A DNA stretch of 64,000 nucleotides from a bacterium (GTDB lineage Bacteria; B130-G9): positions 1-64,000 of the forward strand of contig DATLAJ010000053.1 of the NCBI GenBank assembly GCA_035527515.1, given 5' to 3'. Shown here in pieces: positions 15,850-24,843 of the stretch. The notes beneath the pieces were generated by a model. That model was given only the letters and a program-made list of their open reading frames with translations. It ran no database searches and was not told the DNA's origin. The first letter of the stretch is position 1. Each line of letters starts with the position of its first letter. A program made the position numbers and the translations under genes.

Positions 15850-17163
15850 TTAGCAAGAACCAAAGGCGAGCAATTGTGCGTACCGTGTCCGATTCCTTCG
15901 TGCCTGGGCAGTATTCGGTTCAGTAACATACTTCTCGAGGCGAGAGAGATTGACCGCTCTGATAATCACTTGGCCGCGCCCGCTGCCATCTATCGGGTTT
16001 CGGACCCAAATCCTCTGCTCGCGCCGCTCATGAAGCGCGGGGTAGAGGATTGTGGCCGAGCCATCTTGACCCCGAGTCAGGGCATAGATTGCGAGCTGGT
16101 ACAGCATATTTGCCGTCGGCGGATTTGCCCAGAGGTCACGGTATTTGGCGTCCAAAAGCGCCATCGGCTTGCCATTTCTCGAGACGGCATAGTCCGGACG
16201 CGGCGTAGGGTCACGGCGCCTCATCGGGTTGTAGGAGGCGTAGAATCCCATAACGTTCTTCAGGCGGAACTGTTCCATGACAACGCAATTTGGAAGATTC
16301 TCTCGCAAGAAGCGGCCAAGAAGCGCTTGAAAGAAAAGATTCATGTCGAAAAGGAAACCGGGCAGCTCGATCCTCTGATCGGTAGATTCGAAATAGATGC
16401 CCTTCGCGTCCAGAAGCATCTGGATGATCGCAATTGACGGCTCGTATGCCACCGTCAACCTGCTCGATCTGCGTCGCAGGCGCCTCATGACGTTTTGGTC
16501 GAGGCGATCAATGGCCGAGACATTCTCTCTTATCTGAATGATTAGCCCTGCCAGGCGACGTTTCAGCCGCGGATCATCCGTGAGCGAGGCGCCGAGGTAG
16601 AGACCCTTTAATAGAACCTGGTTTATTAGACAATCTTGCAGTCTCGGATGATATGTGCAGGGAAGTGTTGCGGAGGTTGTTAAGCCCTTCTGACGCACGA
16701 ATTGCTGAAAGTCGATCCTGCCGCGAGGGCTTGCGAGGGCGGCGTTCCTTCGGACATATCTGCGGTGCAAGCCTCTGGCTACCAGTTCGCTGGCCTCCTG
16801 GGCCAGCTGGTGCAACAGAATATCCTGAAAAGCAGAATCCGCAATTTGAAACTCGGTGTCTGGCAGGAGCTTCAGGTCCCGCAGACCATAGGCATACCGC
16901 AGCAGCCTCAACAGCGGCATTCCCTCGATCTTGGGACGAATCGTTATTGAGAGGTTCCCGAGGCGCAGCCTGCCGACGTACGAAAACGACTGGAGCCATA
17001 GCCCTTTATTGTGAACATCAACGATGCGGAGAACGTTGGACTTCGAGAGCTTTTCAGCCAGTTCGAGATCAGCGCTGTCTTGGCCGAGATGTTTGCTATG
17101 CAGAGCGCTCCCTGGTTCAGGCGAAAGCGTCTCCCATTCCTTGAGCTCCACCGGGATTCGCAT
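15850..17163 (-). CDS. mcrC: McrC-type nuclease subunit of a modification-dependent restriction system
   Basis: A 437-residue protein. The N-terminal region (VLRIVDVHNKGLWLQSFSYVG) and middle part (RRYVRRNAALASPRGRID) match the McrC/LlaJI family. The C-terminal PD-(D/E)xK nuclease site is visible as RPDYAV (Asp324) and LLDAKYR (Asp338, Lys340). McrC forms the cutting module on a hexameric McrB motor and cleaves DNA that carries modified cytosines. Its start overlaps the McrB stop by one base (ATGA), so the pair is coupled. The C-terminal tail beyond residue 380 is basic and longer than the nuclease core requires. Confidence 0.9.
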   Translation of the reverse strand: MRIPVELKEWETLSPEPGSALHSKHLGQDSADLELAEKLSKSNVLRIVDVHNKGLWLQSFSYVGRLRLGNLSITIRPKIEGMPLLRLLRYAYGLRDLKLLPDTEFQIADSAFQDILLHQLAQEASELVARGLHRRYVRRNAALASPRGRIDFQQFVRQKGLTTSATLPCTYHPRLQDCLINQVLLKGLYLGASLTDDPRLKRRLAGLIIQIRENVSAIDRLDQNVMRRLRRRSSRLTVAYEPSIAIIQMLLDAKGIYFESTDQRIELPGFLFDMNLFFQALLGRFLRENLPNCVVMEQFRLKNVMGFYASYNPMRRRDPTPRPDYAVSRNGKPMALLDAKYRDLWANPPTANMLYQLAIYALTRGQDGSATILYPALHERREQRIWVRNPIDGSGRGQVIIRAVNLSRLEKYVTEPNTAQARRNRTRYAQLLAFGSC

Positions 17164-19442
17164 CAGTTGTCTTGGCCCTCAGGCCCGCTACCCCCGTCGT
17201 CTTCATCGTGGTCCTCTTCAACTTCGCCTTCCTCCAAAGCAATAGCTTTTGCAGACGCAGCCAAATCTTGCGTTATCGTAAAGAGCGCCTGGATCAGTCC
17301 GTCTTGATTCCTAGGCTCGAAGATGTCGTCGCTAAGCTGTTGATTCTCCGCATCAACAAAGTCCGGTCCAAGAATCGCCTCAAGTTTGGCGTAGTCCTCG
17401 TAACAGTATTCCTGAAGAAGCGGCAGAATATCATCCCTGAGCACCCTGGAGAACGTAGCGAAGTCGGGCACAGGCCGCTCGCTCTGCATAAGATAAGCGT
17501 GCCCAACCTGAAGGTTGCGAGCATCGCGCCCGATATGGTCAAGGATGCGCCGGTTCAAAGCGTCAAGCCACAGCTCAAGCGATAGCCCCTCAATACGCGG
17601 TCCTTTCAAAAGCGAGCTGTCCGGCATGAGCTCCACAAATCCGAACCTGCGCCTCAACGCTGTGTCCAAAAGGGCAATCGAACGGTCGGCAGTATTCATT
17701 GTCCCGATCACATACACGTTTGCAGGCACACTGAAGCGCTCGCCTGAGAGCGGCAGGATAAGTTCCTGGCCTCGCTTGTCCTTCTCCAGAATGGTGAGAA
17801 GTTCGCCGAAGATGCGGGGTATGTCTCCCCTGTTGATCTCGTCGATAATCAGATAAAACTTGCTGTTCGGTGAGGCCTCTGCATCTTTGCAGAGCTTTTT
17901 GAATATCCCGTCCCGCAGCTCAAACACCAGCTTGCCATCAATCTCGCTCGGCCGAAATCCCTCGATGAAGTCCTCGTATCCGTAAGCCGGATGAAAGCAG
18001 CAAGTCCGCACGGTGCCCTCTTGGCCCTCAATTGTCGCCTTCTCCTGATCTGAAAGCTGATCATAAGGTTTTCCGTATGACGATCGTGCCGCCAATTCCC
18101 GTGCCGCGCGAATAGCCCAGTAGGTCTTGCCCGTGCCGGGTGGACCATACAGGATCACCTGCCCCTTACGCCGGAGAATCGACTCAATCCTCTCAACGAT
18201 TGGATGAGGCCTCTCAACGATTGAATGGGGCCGCGGAGGCGGTATGATAACGCGAATGCGCTTTTCGATTGCCACGAGGTTTTCTGGATACTTCCCTAGC
18301 TTCCAAACCGTGGTCCGCAGACCTTCATTTTTGTTCGGCATCTGCCATTGGTCCAAAGAAAGCCACTCAACCGGGCGTCGATGTGGGAAACCGGATGACG
18401 CGTCGTACTCGTATCCTCCGGTTACGCGCCCAACGCCAAGCACTTTTCGGCCTTCGCACGCAACGACCAGGTCGCCTTCCAAGATATGAGCAAGAAACTT
18501 GAAGACCTGAGCAGCCCCTATTCCAACACTTTGGGCAGTTCCTGGGTAGTTCTCGGCCATGAGCTCTTTCAACGCATCTTTGGATCGTTGGTCGCATGCG
18601 TAGTCCCTGAGGTCCCCGAGCTTTGCCCAACCGATTGAGACGAACTTCCCATCTCTCATCTCGCCCCAATAGCTCCGTCCAGTCCGCCCGTCCGTCGTGC
18701 CGATTCGCCAATAACGGTGCGGCTTTCCGTTTCTCGCGTTTAGCACGCTCGTGAGATGGTTGATCGGCATCTCTAGTTCCGCAGCCAAGTCCACATATCT
18801 CCCCGCACAGAGAAAACGGCCTTCGCCCTCTGGCGGCAACTGAAGCAGCTTGATCAGGTGGAAACGCTGGTAATGGGCAGTATGGAAATCGTCAAGCTTG
18901 TTGGGATAAAGCAGACTGAAATACTTGTGGGACCAGGCCTTGTCCGCCACGGTGGGAGCCTGTTCGCTTAGGTCGCGCTGAAGCTGCTTGTAGTCATCGT
19001 CCGAGGCGTTCGTGGGCAGGGCGTCAAGCACCTTGCACGCGTTGACAAGCTCACCCCGCTGGCGACGGGCGATCTCAACAGCCTCCTCAGTCGAGATAGC
19101 GACTTGCTTGGTCGCGGTTCCTGTCGTCCATTCATGTGTCTCTTTCCTCAGGAAAATCTCGAATTTCAGGGCGTTGCCACCTGCAATGCTCCCGAACCTG
19201 GCAGGAAGCTCATCATCATTCTTGAACTCTAACCAGAACATCAGACTGTCGGGCTTGGGTTCCCCGTGCATCGTGTTTAGTAGCGCTTCCCCGTCAAGCT
19301 GAAGAAGTTTCTCAGGGCCGAATCGCTCGCGAAAAAGGTCATAGCACTGTTTCAGCTTGTCCTTCGAAAGCAGCTTGCCCTCGTTATTCAGCTTCTCGTA
19401 AGTAGCGAGGAGCTCCTTCTTCAGCTTCTCATTCAGTTCCAT
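17163..19442 (-). CDS. mcrB: McrB-type AAA+ GTPase with DNA-recognition N-terminus
   Basis: A 759-residue motor protein. The AAA+ domain (about 405-730) shows Walker A GPPGTGKT (433-440), Walker B LIIDEINRGD (531-540), the McrB nucleotide motif MNTAD (582-586) and the arginine finger region LRRRFGF. The N-terminus is two-part. Residues 1-240 are a helical region (WSHKYFSLLYPNKLDDFHT), and 243-395 (RYWRIGTTDGR ... SYWGEMRDGKFVSIGW ... ACEGRKVLGVGRVTG) resemble EVE/PUA-like modified-base readers. Only McrC is nearby, so this is a two-gene type IV system. AAGGAGTGAGG upstream supports the start. Confidence 0.9.
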   Translation of the reverse strand: MELNEKLKKELLATYEKLNNEGKLLSKDKLKQCYDLFRERFGPEKLLQLDGEALLNTMHGEPKPDSLMFWLEFKNDDELPARFGSIAGGNALKFEIFLRKETHEWTTGTATKQVAISTEEAVEIARRQRGELVNACKVLDALPTNASDDDYKQLQRDLSEQAPTVADKAWSHKYFSLLYPNKLDDFHTAHYQRFHLIKLLQLPPEGEGRFLCAGRYVDLAAELEMPINHLTSVLNARNGKPHRYWRIGTTDGRTGRSYWGEMRDGKFVSIGWAKLGDLRDYACDQRSKDALKELMAENYPGTAQSVGIGAAQVFKFLAHILEGDLVVACEGRKVLGVGRVTGGYEYDASSGFPHRRPVEWLSLDQWQMPNKNEGLRTTVWKLGKYPENLVAIEKRIRVIIPPPRPHSIVERPHPIVERIESILRRKGQVILYGPPGTGKTYWAIRAARELAARSSYGKPYDQLSDQEKATIEGQEGTVRTCCFHPAYGYEDFIEGFRPSEIDGKLVFELRDGIFKKLCKDAEASPNSKFYLIIDEINRGDIPRIFGELLTILEKDKRGQELILPLSGERFSVPANVYVIGTMNTADRSIALLDTALRRRFGFVELMPDSSLLKGPRIEGLSLELWLDALNRRILDHIGRDARNLQVGHAYLMQSERPVPDFATFSRVLRDDILPLLQEYCYEDYAKLEAILGPDFVDAENQQLSDDIFEPRNQDGLIQALFTITQDLAASAKAIALEEGEVEEDHDEDDGGSGPEGQDN

Positions 19443-19483
19443 CTTGCCTCACTCCTTATCAGTCGTCGTTGCGGCTACAAGTA

Positions 19484-20632
19484 TCATACACGACCTAGCA
19501 CCTCTTGATAGACCGCAAGCGTCTGTTCAGCCGTCCGCCTCCAGGAGAAGGTGCTGGCCCTTTGCAGGCCGTTTTCCTTGAGCGCGTCGTATATGTCAGG
19601 GTCCATTATGACGGAGGCCATGACATCCGCCATGTCCAGCGGCTCGTAGGGTCTGAAGAAGGCGGCGGCGTCTCCTGCGACCTCCCTCAAGGCGTGGATG
19701 TCCGAGGCGCAGACCGGCACGCCGCAGGCCATCGCCTCGAGCACAGGCAGGCCAAAGCCCTCGTAGAGCGTCGGGAACACGAAGAGATGCGCTCCGGAAT
19801 AGAGAACGGGCAGCTTGTCGTGAGGCACGGCGCCGAGAAAGCGGACAGACTGGGCGAGACGATTCCGTTTCACGTAGTTTTCCAGCACCGCCCTTTGCTT
19901 GGGGTGGTCTCCAACGATAACGAGGCTGTGGTCGCACTCGAGGCTCATTTTTAGGTTCTTGAACGCCTCGAGCAGTCGGGCAACGTTCTTGTGCTCACGG
20001 AGGCTCCCCACGTAAAGGATATAGGGCGGCTCGATTGCGTAGTCGGTCTTTAGCCGCTGGATAACCTCCTCAGGAGGCTGCGGCTTGAATATCTCTGCCA
20101 CGCCATTGTAGATGACGCTTATCTTATCCTCTGGGACGTGCAAATGCTTGACGATCTCGGCCTTGCTGGTATTAGAGGCCGTGATGATCCTGTCGGCGAC
20201 GCGAGTGGCGAGGCGCAGCATCGACTTGGCATAAAGCCGCGCCGTTTTTGAGCGCAAGAGCTCCGGGAAGAGCAGGTGATTGATGTCGTGAATTGAGATC
20301 ACGTAGCGGCACGGCTTGAGCGGCGATGACGCGTAGTGCAACCAGTGCAAGAGGTCGAGGCGCAGCTTCCTGGCCTTTAGCGGGAGACGAATGCTCTCCG
20401 AGATGGAGTAGCGTTTTGCGCTCTCTCTCACCACAGTGAAGTTGTGCCCGGGCTTCTGAATCTGCGCCGGATCGCCGAGCAGAGAATACTCGTCTTCGGT
20501 ATCTACAAGAGCGAGGTTCTTGATGAGGTTCGATGTGATCGTCCCGATGCCGTAGTCCAGGATTTTTCTACAATCGATGCCGATTCTCGCTGGCGTCATA
20601 GGCTCTGAGGTCAGAAGGTCATCTTCGGGCAT
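19484..20632 (-). CDS. Glycosyltransferase family 4 (GT-B fold)
   Basis: A 382-residue cytoplasmic or membrane-associated sugar transferase. The N-terminal Rossmann half (IGIDCRKILDYGIGTITSNL) lacks a membrane segment. The C-terminal half has the GT4 nucleotide-sugar site ILYVGSLREHKNVARLLEAF, FLGAVPHDKLPVLYSGA and the E-x7-E motif EGFGLPVLE, followed by ACGVPVCASD. It probably retains sugar stereochemistry and acts on envelope polysaccharide. A start at Met12 (about 20599) is also possible because no clear ribosome site marks the first Met. The donor and acceptor are unknown. Confidence 0.9.
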   Translation of the reverse strand: MPEDDLLTSEPMTPARIGIDCRKILDYGIGTITSNLIKNLALVDTEDEYSLLGDPAQIQKPGHNFTVVRESAKRYSISESIRLPLKARKLRLDLLHWLHYASSPLKPCRYVISIHDINHLLFPELLRSKTARLYAKSMLRLATRVADRIITASNTSKAEIVKHLHVPEDKISVIYNGVAEIFKPQPPEEVIQRLKTDYAIEPPYILYVGSLREHKNVARLLEAFKNLKMSLECDHSLVIVGDHPKQRAVLENYVKRNRLAQSVRFLGAVPHDKLPVLYSGAHLFVFPTLYEGFGLPVLEAMACGVPVCASDIHALREVAGDAAAFFRPYEPLDMADVMASVIMDPDIYDALKENGLQRASTFSWRRTAEQTLAVYQEVLGRV

Positions 20633-20697
20633 AGCTTCCGCAACGTTGTCGGGGCTATTGTGGCGGCATGATTGTTCTGTCCGCCCGGCGCCCTTTG

Positions 20698-22032
20698 TCA
20701 GTTTTCCCCGAGGTTGGACATAATCTCATCGAGGTCGAACATCTTGCCGTCCGTGTTGGCGGCGCTTGGCGCCGTGCGCTGAATGTTTTCGAGCTTGCTG
20801 ACGATCGAGGCGATGCGGTCGGCGTTCTCCAGAATCGATTTTGCCTTCTGCTTAATCGCCTCGTCGCTCGCGGCAAGCATAGTTTGAAGCATTTGAGCCG
20901 AAAGCAGGATGCTGCACAGCGGGTTGTTGATCTCGTGATTGACGGTGGCCACCATCCGCTCTATCGTCTTGAGCCGCTCGGTCTCGATTAGCTTCTCGTG
21001 CGCCTGTTTGAGCTCATTCTGGGCCTCGACCGCGCGCATGTAGAGCTTGGCGTTCATGATGGCTATCCCAGCGTATTCGGTGAAGCGCTCCAGAATGGCC
21101 GTGTGCTCCTCGGTTATTGGCCGTCTCGACTTGTGGTTATCGACCGTAATAGTGCCGACCACGACGTCCTTCACGACGAGTGGGATTTTGGCCATCGGCC
21201 CTGGGAACAGCCTCTTGGCTTTATTTGCGGTTTCGCCCTCGCCGAAGTCGCCGTCAGAAAAATACTTCGCCTTGTGGTGGACGACCTGCTTGGCCCACGG
21301 CGCTATCTTGTCGTCTGAAAGTGGCCACACCTTCTCCGCCAGCACCACCTCATACTTGTCCTCGGGGATGCCCATCCCCATCACTGCCTCCTCGAGCTTC
21401 CGGTCCCAATCAATCAGCGAGAGAACTACGCGGTCAAACTGCACCGCGTTGGCTATGCTCAGGAGTATCTCCTTCAGGACCTTGTCCAGCTCGAGCGAGC
21501 TCGCAATAGATTTGGCGATATGCTCAAAGGTCTCGAACTGCTCGGCCTGCCGCGCTAGCTGTTGGTTTTCGCGGCCAAGCTGCTCGTTTGCCTTTTCTAG
21601 GTCTTCGATCCTGGCGACCACCCGCTCGTAGAGCCGCTTGTTGTCAACAGCGTCTCTCAGAGAAGTCACTGTCCGCGAGAGCTCAAGCGGCTTCTTGAGG
21701 AAGAACGATGCGGCGTTGTTCCACGCTCGCAGGACCTTGCCAAGCGTGGGTTTGGCCGACGCAACGATCGTGGGGATGTGTCCCTCGGAGGTTGCGCTCT
21801 CGGCGAACATGTCAAGCCCGATGCGGGCGGCGAACTCAACGTCAAGCAGGACAACGTCGCAGTCTCGCTGCCTCAGGCAAGCTCTTATCTCATCCGCCGA
21901 CGAGAAAGACACCACCTCAAAGCCTGCACCCGCCAACGCCGGCTCAATATGGGCGACCGATTCCGGCGTATCTACGATCAGGACTCTTGCTGGAGCATCT
22001 GTCGTCTCGGTGGTCTGCATTTTGTCAGCCAA
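20698..22032 (-). CDS. Receiver-GAF-HisKA protein lacking an ATPase domain
   Basis: A 444-residue signalling protein. Residues 15-125 form a response-regulator receiver (VLIVDTPE; phosphoacceptor Asp64 in VVLLDVE; FLKKP Lys). A coiled coil (130-168) leads into a GAF sensor domain (about 170-325). A HisKA-type dimerisation helix with phosphorylatable His366 (ATVNHEINNPL) follows. The protein then ends at 444 in a short Asp/Glu-rich tail, so the HATPase_c domain expected after HisKA is absent and no separate gene supplies it. The receiver has one of the two usual acidic pocket residues in VD. It may relay phosphate rather than generate it. Confidence 0.85.
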   Translation of the reverse strand: MADKMQTTETTDAPARVLIVDTPESVAHIEPALAGAGFEVVSFSSADEIRACLRQRDCDVVLLDVEFAARIGLDMFAESATSEGHIPTIVASAKPTLGKVLRAWNNAASFFLKKPLELSRTVTSLRDAVDNKRLYERVVARIEDLEKANEQLGRENQQLARQAEQFETFEHIAKSIASSLELDKVLKEILLSIANAVQFDRVVLSLIDWDRKLEEAVMGMGIPEDKYEVVLAEKVWPLSDDKIAPWAKQVVHHKAKYFSDGDFGEGETANKAKRLFPGPMAKIPLVVKDVVVGTITVDNHKSRRPITEEHTAILERFTEYAGIAIMNAKLYMRAVEAQNELKQAHEKLIETERLKTIERMVATVNHEINNPLCSILLSAQMLQTMLAASDEAIKQKAKSILENADRIASIVSKLENIQRTAPSAANTDGKMFDLDEIMSNLGEN

Positions 22033-22204
22033 GTTTCCCTCTTCACAGAATCACGTACAGCCTTGCTCAATTAGGTTACTACCCACTCACCCATAGTCAA
22101 CCCTTTTGCTCGCAGCATAAATACGAGCTGGCGGAAACGCTGCCATTCACGCTTGCCGAAGCTCCAACGAGTGCAGCAGCACACCCCCAAGATAGAGAGT
22201 GTGG

Positions 22205-22696
22205 TCAATAGAAGAGCGAGATGAGCCACATGAACAGCCACAGCGAGGCATTGGCCATGACGCCGGCGATGACGTCGTCGATCATGACACCGTGTCCGCC
22301 CTCTATTCGCTGGACCTTCCTAAACCCTGGCTTGACAATGTCGAAGAACCTGAATGCGAAGAACCCCGCGATGACGAGACGCCAGTCCAGCGGCATGTAG
22401 AACATGGTTATCATTGCGCCGACAACCTCGTCGATGACGATTCGGCCGTCGTCCTTCTTGCCTGATATTCTTTCCGCCCGGCCCGCGGCCCACACGCCGA
22501 CAAAGTAAACAGCCAGAATGGCGATGAGATAACCCCAGGCTGGCACGCCGAGCACCGACGCCATGATGAAGATAAAAAGGCCCGGGATTGTCCCGAACGT
22601 GCCGGGCACCATTGGTATCTCGCCGACGTAAAAGGAGGTTGCGAGGACCTCTGCGATGTGGTCGCTAGGCGTAAGCGCGGTTTCTTTGTTCGGCAC
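22205..22696 (-). CDS. pgpA: Phosphatidylglycerophosphatase A
   Basis: A 163-residue membrane enzyme that removes the phosphate from phosphatidylglycerol phosphate to give phosphatidylglycerol. The GTG at 22696 is preferred because it gives the usual family length and starts just beside the stop of the zinc-ribbon gene; a longer frame to 22765 would run into that gene. Motifs are GTFGTIPG, then KKDDGRIVIDEVVGAMI and FRFFDIVKP ... GGHGVMIDDVIAG, with conserved metal-binding Asp/Glu. About four hydrophobic segments are present. It is the last gene of a minus-strand pair. Confidence 0.93.
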   Translation of the reverse strand: MPNKETALTPSDHIAEVLATSFYVGEIPMVPGTFGTIPGLFIFIMASVLGVPAWGYLIAILAVYFVGVWAAGRAERISGKKDDGRIVIDEVVGAMITMFYMPLDWRLVIAGFFAFRFFDIVKPGFRKVQRIEGGHGVMIDDVIAGVMANASLWLFMWLISLFY

Positions 22697-22700
22697 GCTG

Positions 22701-23282
22701 TTACTTGGGTCCTTCGTCTTTGTCCAGTTCCTGATTGAGACCCTCCAGATACACGTCCCCCTCAATCTCTTTCGTCTCCGACGCGACCCTCGTTTGCCAC
22801 TCCTTGATCTTGGCCGTATAGGAGGTCAGGTAAAGGTATGTCCCCAGCGTCAGAAACGCCATCGCAATAAGCCCGTACACCAGCAAGTTGTAGTTGTAGG
22901 ACAGCACAAAGATCACGAAATCAAGAAAGAGGCAAAGGCCTATCCCACGCCGATTCGTAGCCCTGATCATTGTCCGCGCCTCGGTGTTTCTCATCCTTAG
23001 GTCAAACAGTTCCGTCTGTTCTCTCTTGCGGACTTTCTTGGCCTCCTCGTCGGCAAGCTGCGCCCCGATCTGAGTCTCCTTGAACGCAGCATCAAGCTCC
23101 TCCCTCATCTCGGCGGCGCTTCTTTCGCCTGTCGGCCCTGAGGCCTGCGCGACTTTCTTCACCAGCTTGCCGTTGCGCTCGCCGAACTCCTCCCCACAAT
23201 ACGGGCACAAATATATCTTGTTGGCGGCAGAGTAGTTCATCTTGTTGCCGCATTCGGGGCAAGGTTTTCTGTCATTCTGCAT
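22701..23282 (-). CDS. Zinc-ribbon membrane protein
   Basis: A 193-residue protein. The N-terminal zinc ribbon has two Cys pairs (CPECG at 8-12 and CPYCG at about 26-30). A charged coiled-coil region (60-105, ADEEAKKVRKREQTE) and two membrane segments follow (about 115-135 and 140-160). A short charged tail ends the protein. I recognise no named family beyond generic zinc-ribbon plus membrane proteins. The stop lies 4 nt before the pgpA start, so the two are probably cotranscribed. Confidence 0.7.
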   Translation of the reverse strand: MQNDRKPCPECGNKMNYSAANKIYLCPYCGEEFGERNGKLVKKVAQASGPTGERSAAEMREELDAAFKETQIGAQLADEEAKKVRKREQTELFDLRMRNTEARTMIRATNRRGIGLCLFLDFVIFVLSYNYNLLVYGLIAMAFLTLGTYLYLTSYTAKIKEWQTRVASETKEIEGDVYLEGLNQELDKDEGPK

Positions 23283-23320
23283 GGTTACTTATCTCCTATG
23301 GTCTCAAACAGCTCGAAACG

Positions 23321-24100
23321 CTAAAGCAACATGAACGCCTTCGTCAGGACCAAATCACTGAGCAAAACCAGCACTGAGGAAAGAACCACGGCCCTCGTGG
23401 TGGAAATGCCGACGCCCCGCGTGCCGCCCAGCGTCGTCAGCCCCTGATAACACCCTATTCCAGCGATTATCAACCCAAAAAAGAAACACTTGCCTACGCC
23501 ACTTAGGACGTCCTGAGGCGCCAAAAAATCTAGCGCACTTGAGAGGAAAAAACTGGCCTTAATCCCCAGTTCAAGGGACGCGATGATCATCCCGCCCAAT
23601 ATCCCAAGAATGTCCCCGATCAGGGCGAGGAGCGGCAGCGTTATCATTAGCGCAACCACTCTCGGCATGACGAGCCGCTTCACCGGGCTCGCACCCATCA
23701 CTCTGAGCGCGTCGATCTGCTCGGAGACCTTCATTGAGCCTATCTCCGCCGCTATGCCGGAGGCAACCCTTCCCGAGACGATGAGCGCCACCAAGATCGG
23801 CCCAAGTTCGCGGGTGATCGCCACTACCAGGACCTTTGCCACGTAGGACTTTGCGCCGAACCTGATGAACGCCGAGCCTGTCTGGAGGCAAAGAACCATA
23901 CCCGTAAACAACGAGGTGAGGCTTACGATCGTGAGAGACTTCAGCCCCACGCTCTCCATCTGCTCGACGATCGGGCCTATCTCGAACGGAGGCTTGAACA
24001 ACGACGCGAGCGCCTTGCCGACGAGGACTGCGCTCGCACCAGCGTATCTGACGGTCTTAATTATTCGAGCGTCGAGCGACTCAACTGTTGACGAAGCCAA
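23321..24100 (-). CDS. mlaE: MlaE-type ABC permease
   Basis: A 259-residue integral membrane protein of usual MlaE length with five or so membrane segments. The family core is VAITRELGPILVALIVSGRV followed by GSMKVSEQIDALRVMG, the coupling helix that meets the ATPase. MlaE moves phospholipid between inner membrane and the Mla/MCE shuttle in Gram-negative cells. The usual partners, an MlaF ATPase and an MCE-domain protein, are not adjacent on either side, so they must be encoded elsewhere. It lies 38 nt from the zinc-ribbon gene. Confidence 0.92.
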   Translation of the reverse strand: MASSTVESLDARIIKTVRYAGASAVLVGKALASLFKPPFEIGPIVEQMESVGLKSLTIVSLTSLFTGMVLCLQTGSAFIRFGAKSYVAKVLVVAITRELGPILVALIVSGRVASGIAAEIGSMKVSEQIDALRVMGASPVKRLVMPRVVALMITLPLLALIGDILGILGGMIIASLELGIKASFFLSSALDFLAPQDVLSGVGKCFFFGLIIAGIGCYQGLTTLGGTRGVGISTTRAVVLSSVLVLLSDLVLTKAFMLL

Positions 24101-24226
24101 TCTTCAAAGCCTCTTACGCCCTTGCCCTAGTTTGGTAGATCACGGAATGTCCGCAAAGGACCTTGCTGGCTTTTTGCTTGCCGCAAGGCATCCCGGGCGG
24201 GACCGACAATTGCTTTGGGGCCACGA

Positions 24227-24553
24227 TCACCCGATCGCCTTGTCTAGCGTTTTCCTAATCCTATCGACAGGCACCACCCCGACAATCGAATCAACCTTCT
24301 CGCCGTCCTTGAAAATCATCAACGTCGGTATCGCACGGATGCCGTAATTGGCCGACGTGTTTGGGCACTCATCGACATTTATCTGGCCGAACTTAGCCTT
24401 GCCCTCGTATTCCACGGCCAGCTTTTCAACCAAAGGGGCGATCATAAGGCACGGGCCGCACCATTCTGCCCAGAAATCGACCAACACCGGCACGTCGGAT
24501 TGGAGAACGTCCGCATCGAAATTCTCATCAGTAAAAGCTGGTAAGTTGGACAT
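24227..24553 (-). CDS. trxA: Thioredoxin
   Basis: A 108-residue thioredoxin of standard length that reduces disulfides in cytoplasmic proteins. The active site is WAEWCGPCLMIAP, with the cis-proline region GIRAIPTLMIFKDG and the GVVPVDRI end. It has no signal peptide, so it acts in the cytoplasm. GAGGAGGA upstream supports the ATG at 24553. It sits 40 nt downstream of tRNA-Glu on the same strand and may share its transcript. Confidence 0.96.
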   Translation of the reverse strand: MSNLPAFTDENFDADVLQSDVPVLVDFWAEWCGPCLMIAPLVEKLAVEYEGKAKFGQINVDECPNTSANYGIRAIPTLMIFKDGEKVDSIVGVVPVDRIRKTLDKAIG

Positions 24554-24593
24554 CTTCCTCCTCTACTCAAAACTACATTACGCTCAAAAACTA

Positions 24594-24667
24594 TGCCCTC
24601 AAGGGGATTTGAACCCCTGCCGCCGCCGTGAAAGGGCGGTGTCCTGTCCTGACTAGACGATGAGGGC
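24594..24667 (-). tRNA. tRNA-Glu (anticodon UUC)
   Basis: A complete cloverleaf of 74 nt. The acceptor arms are GCCCTCA and TGAGGGC, with discriminator A and no encoded CCA. The D-stem is GTCT/GGAC, the anticodon stem CCGCC/GGCGG with loop CTTTCAC giving anticodon TTC, and the T-arm AGGGG-TTCAAAT-CCCCT. All stems pair. Confidence 0.95.
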
Positions 24668-24691
24668 AGACATCGGTATCTTGTCAAACAT

Positions 24692-24720
24692 ACAGTAGTG
24701 GCACTCGGTGCCCAAGTCAA
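24692..24720 (-). promoter_or_regulatory. Candidate promoter of tRNA-Glu and trxA
   Basis: On the minus strand TTGACT (24720-24715) and TACTGT (24697-24692) are separated by 17 bp. The -35 is five of six to consensus; the -10 is weak. The predicted start lies about 20 nt before the tRNA. Confidence 0.38.
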
Positions 24721-24843
24721 CTTGACGAACGGTGCGAGCGCGTCACGTGCGCTAGGCCGCGGAACATTTGGGGGGAGGAGACAGTTCGACATCCTATCGT
24801 GCGCCTCGCACTGTCACTGGCAGACGGAAACTCAGTCGCGCGA

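Noticed and set aside
18655-18680. CCCCAATAGCT inside mcrB as another dispersed repeat copy
   Set aside because: The match stops after nine bases and the sequence is explained by coding for SYWGEM.
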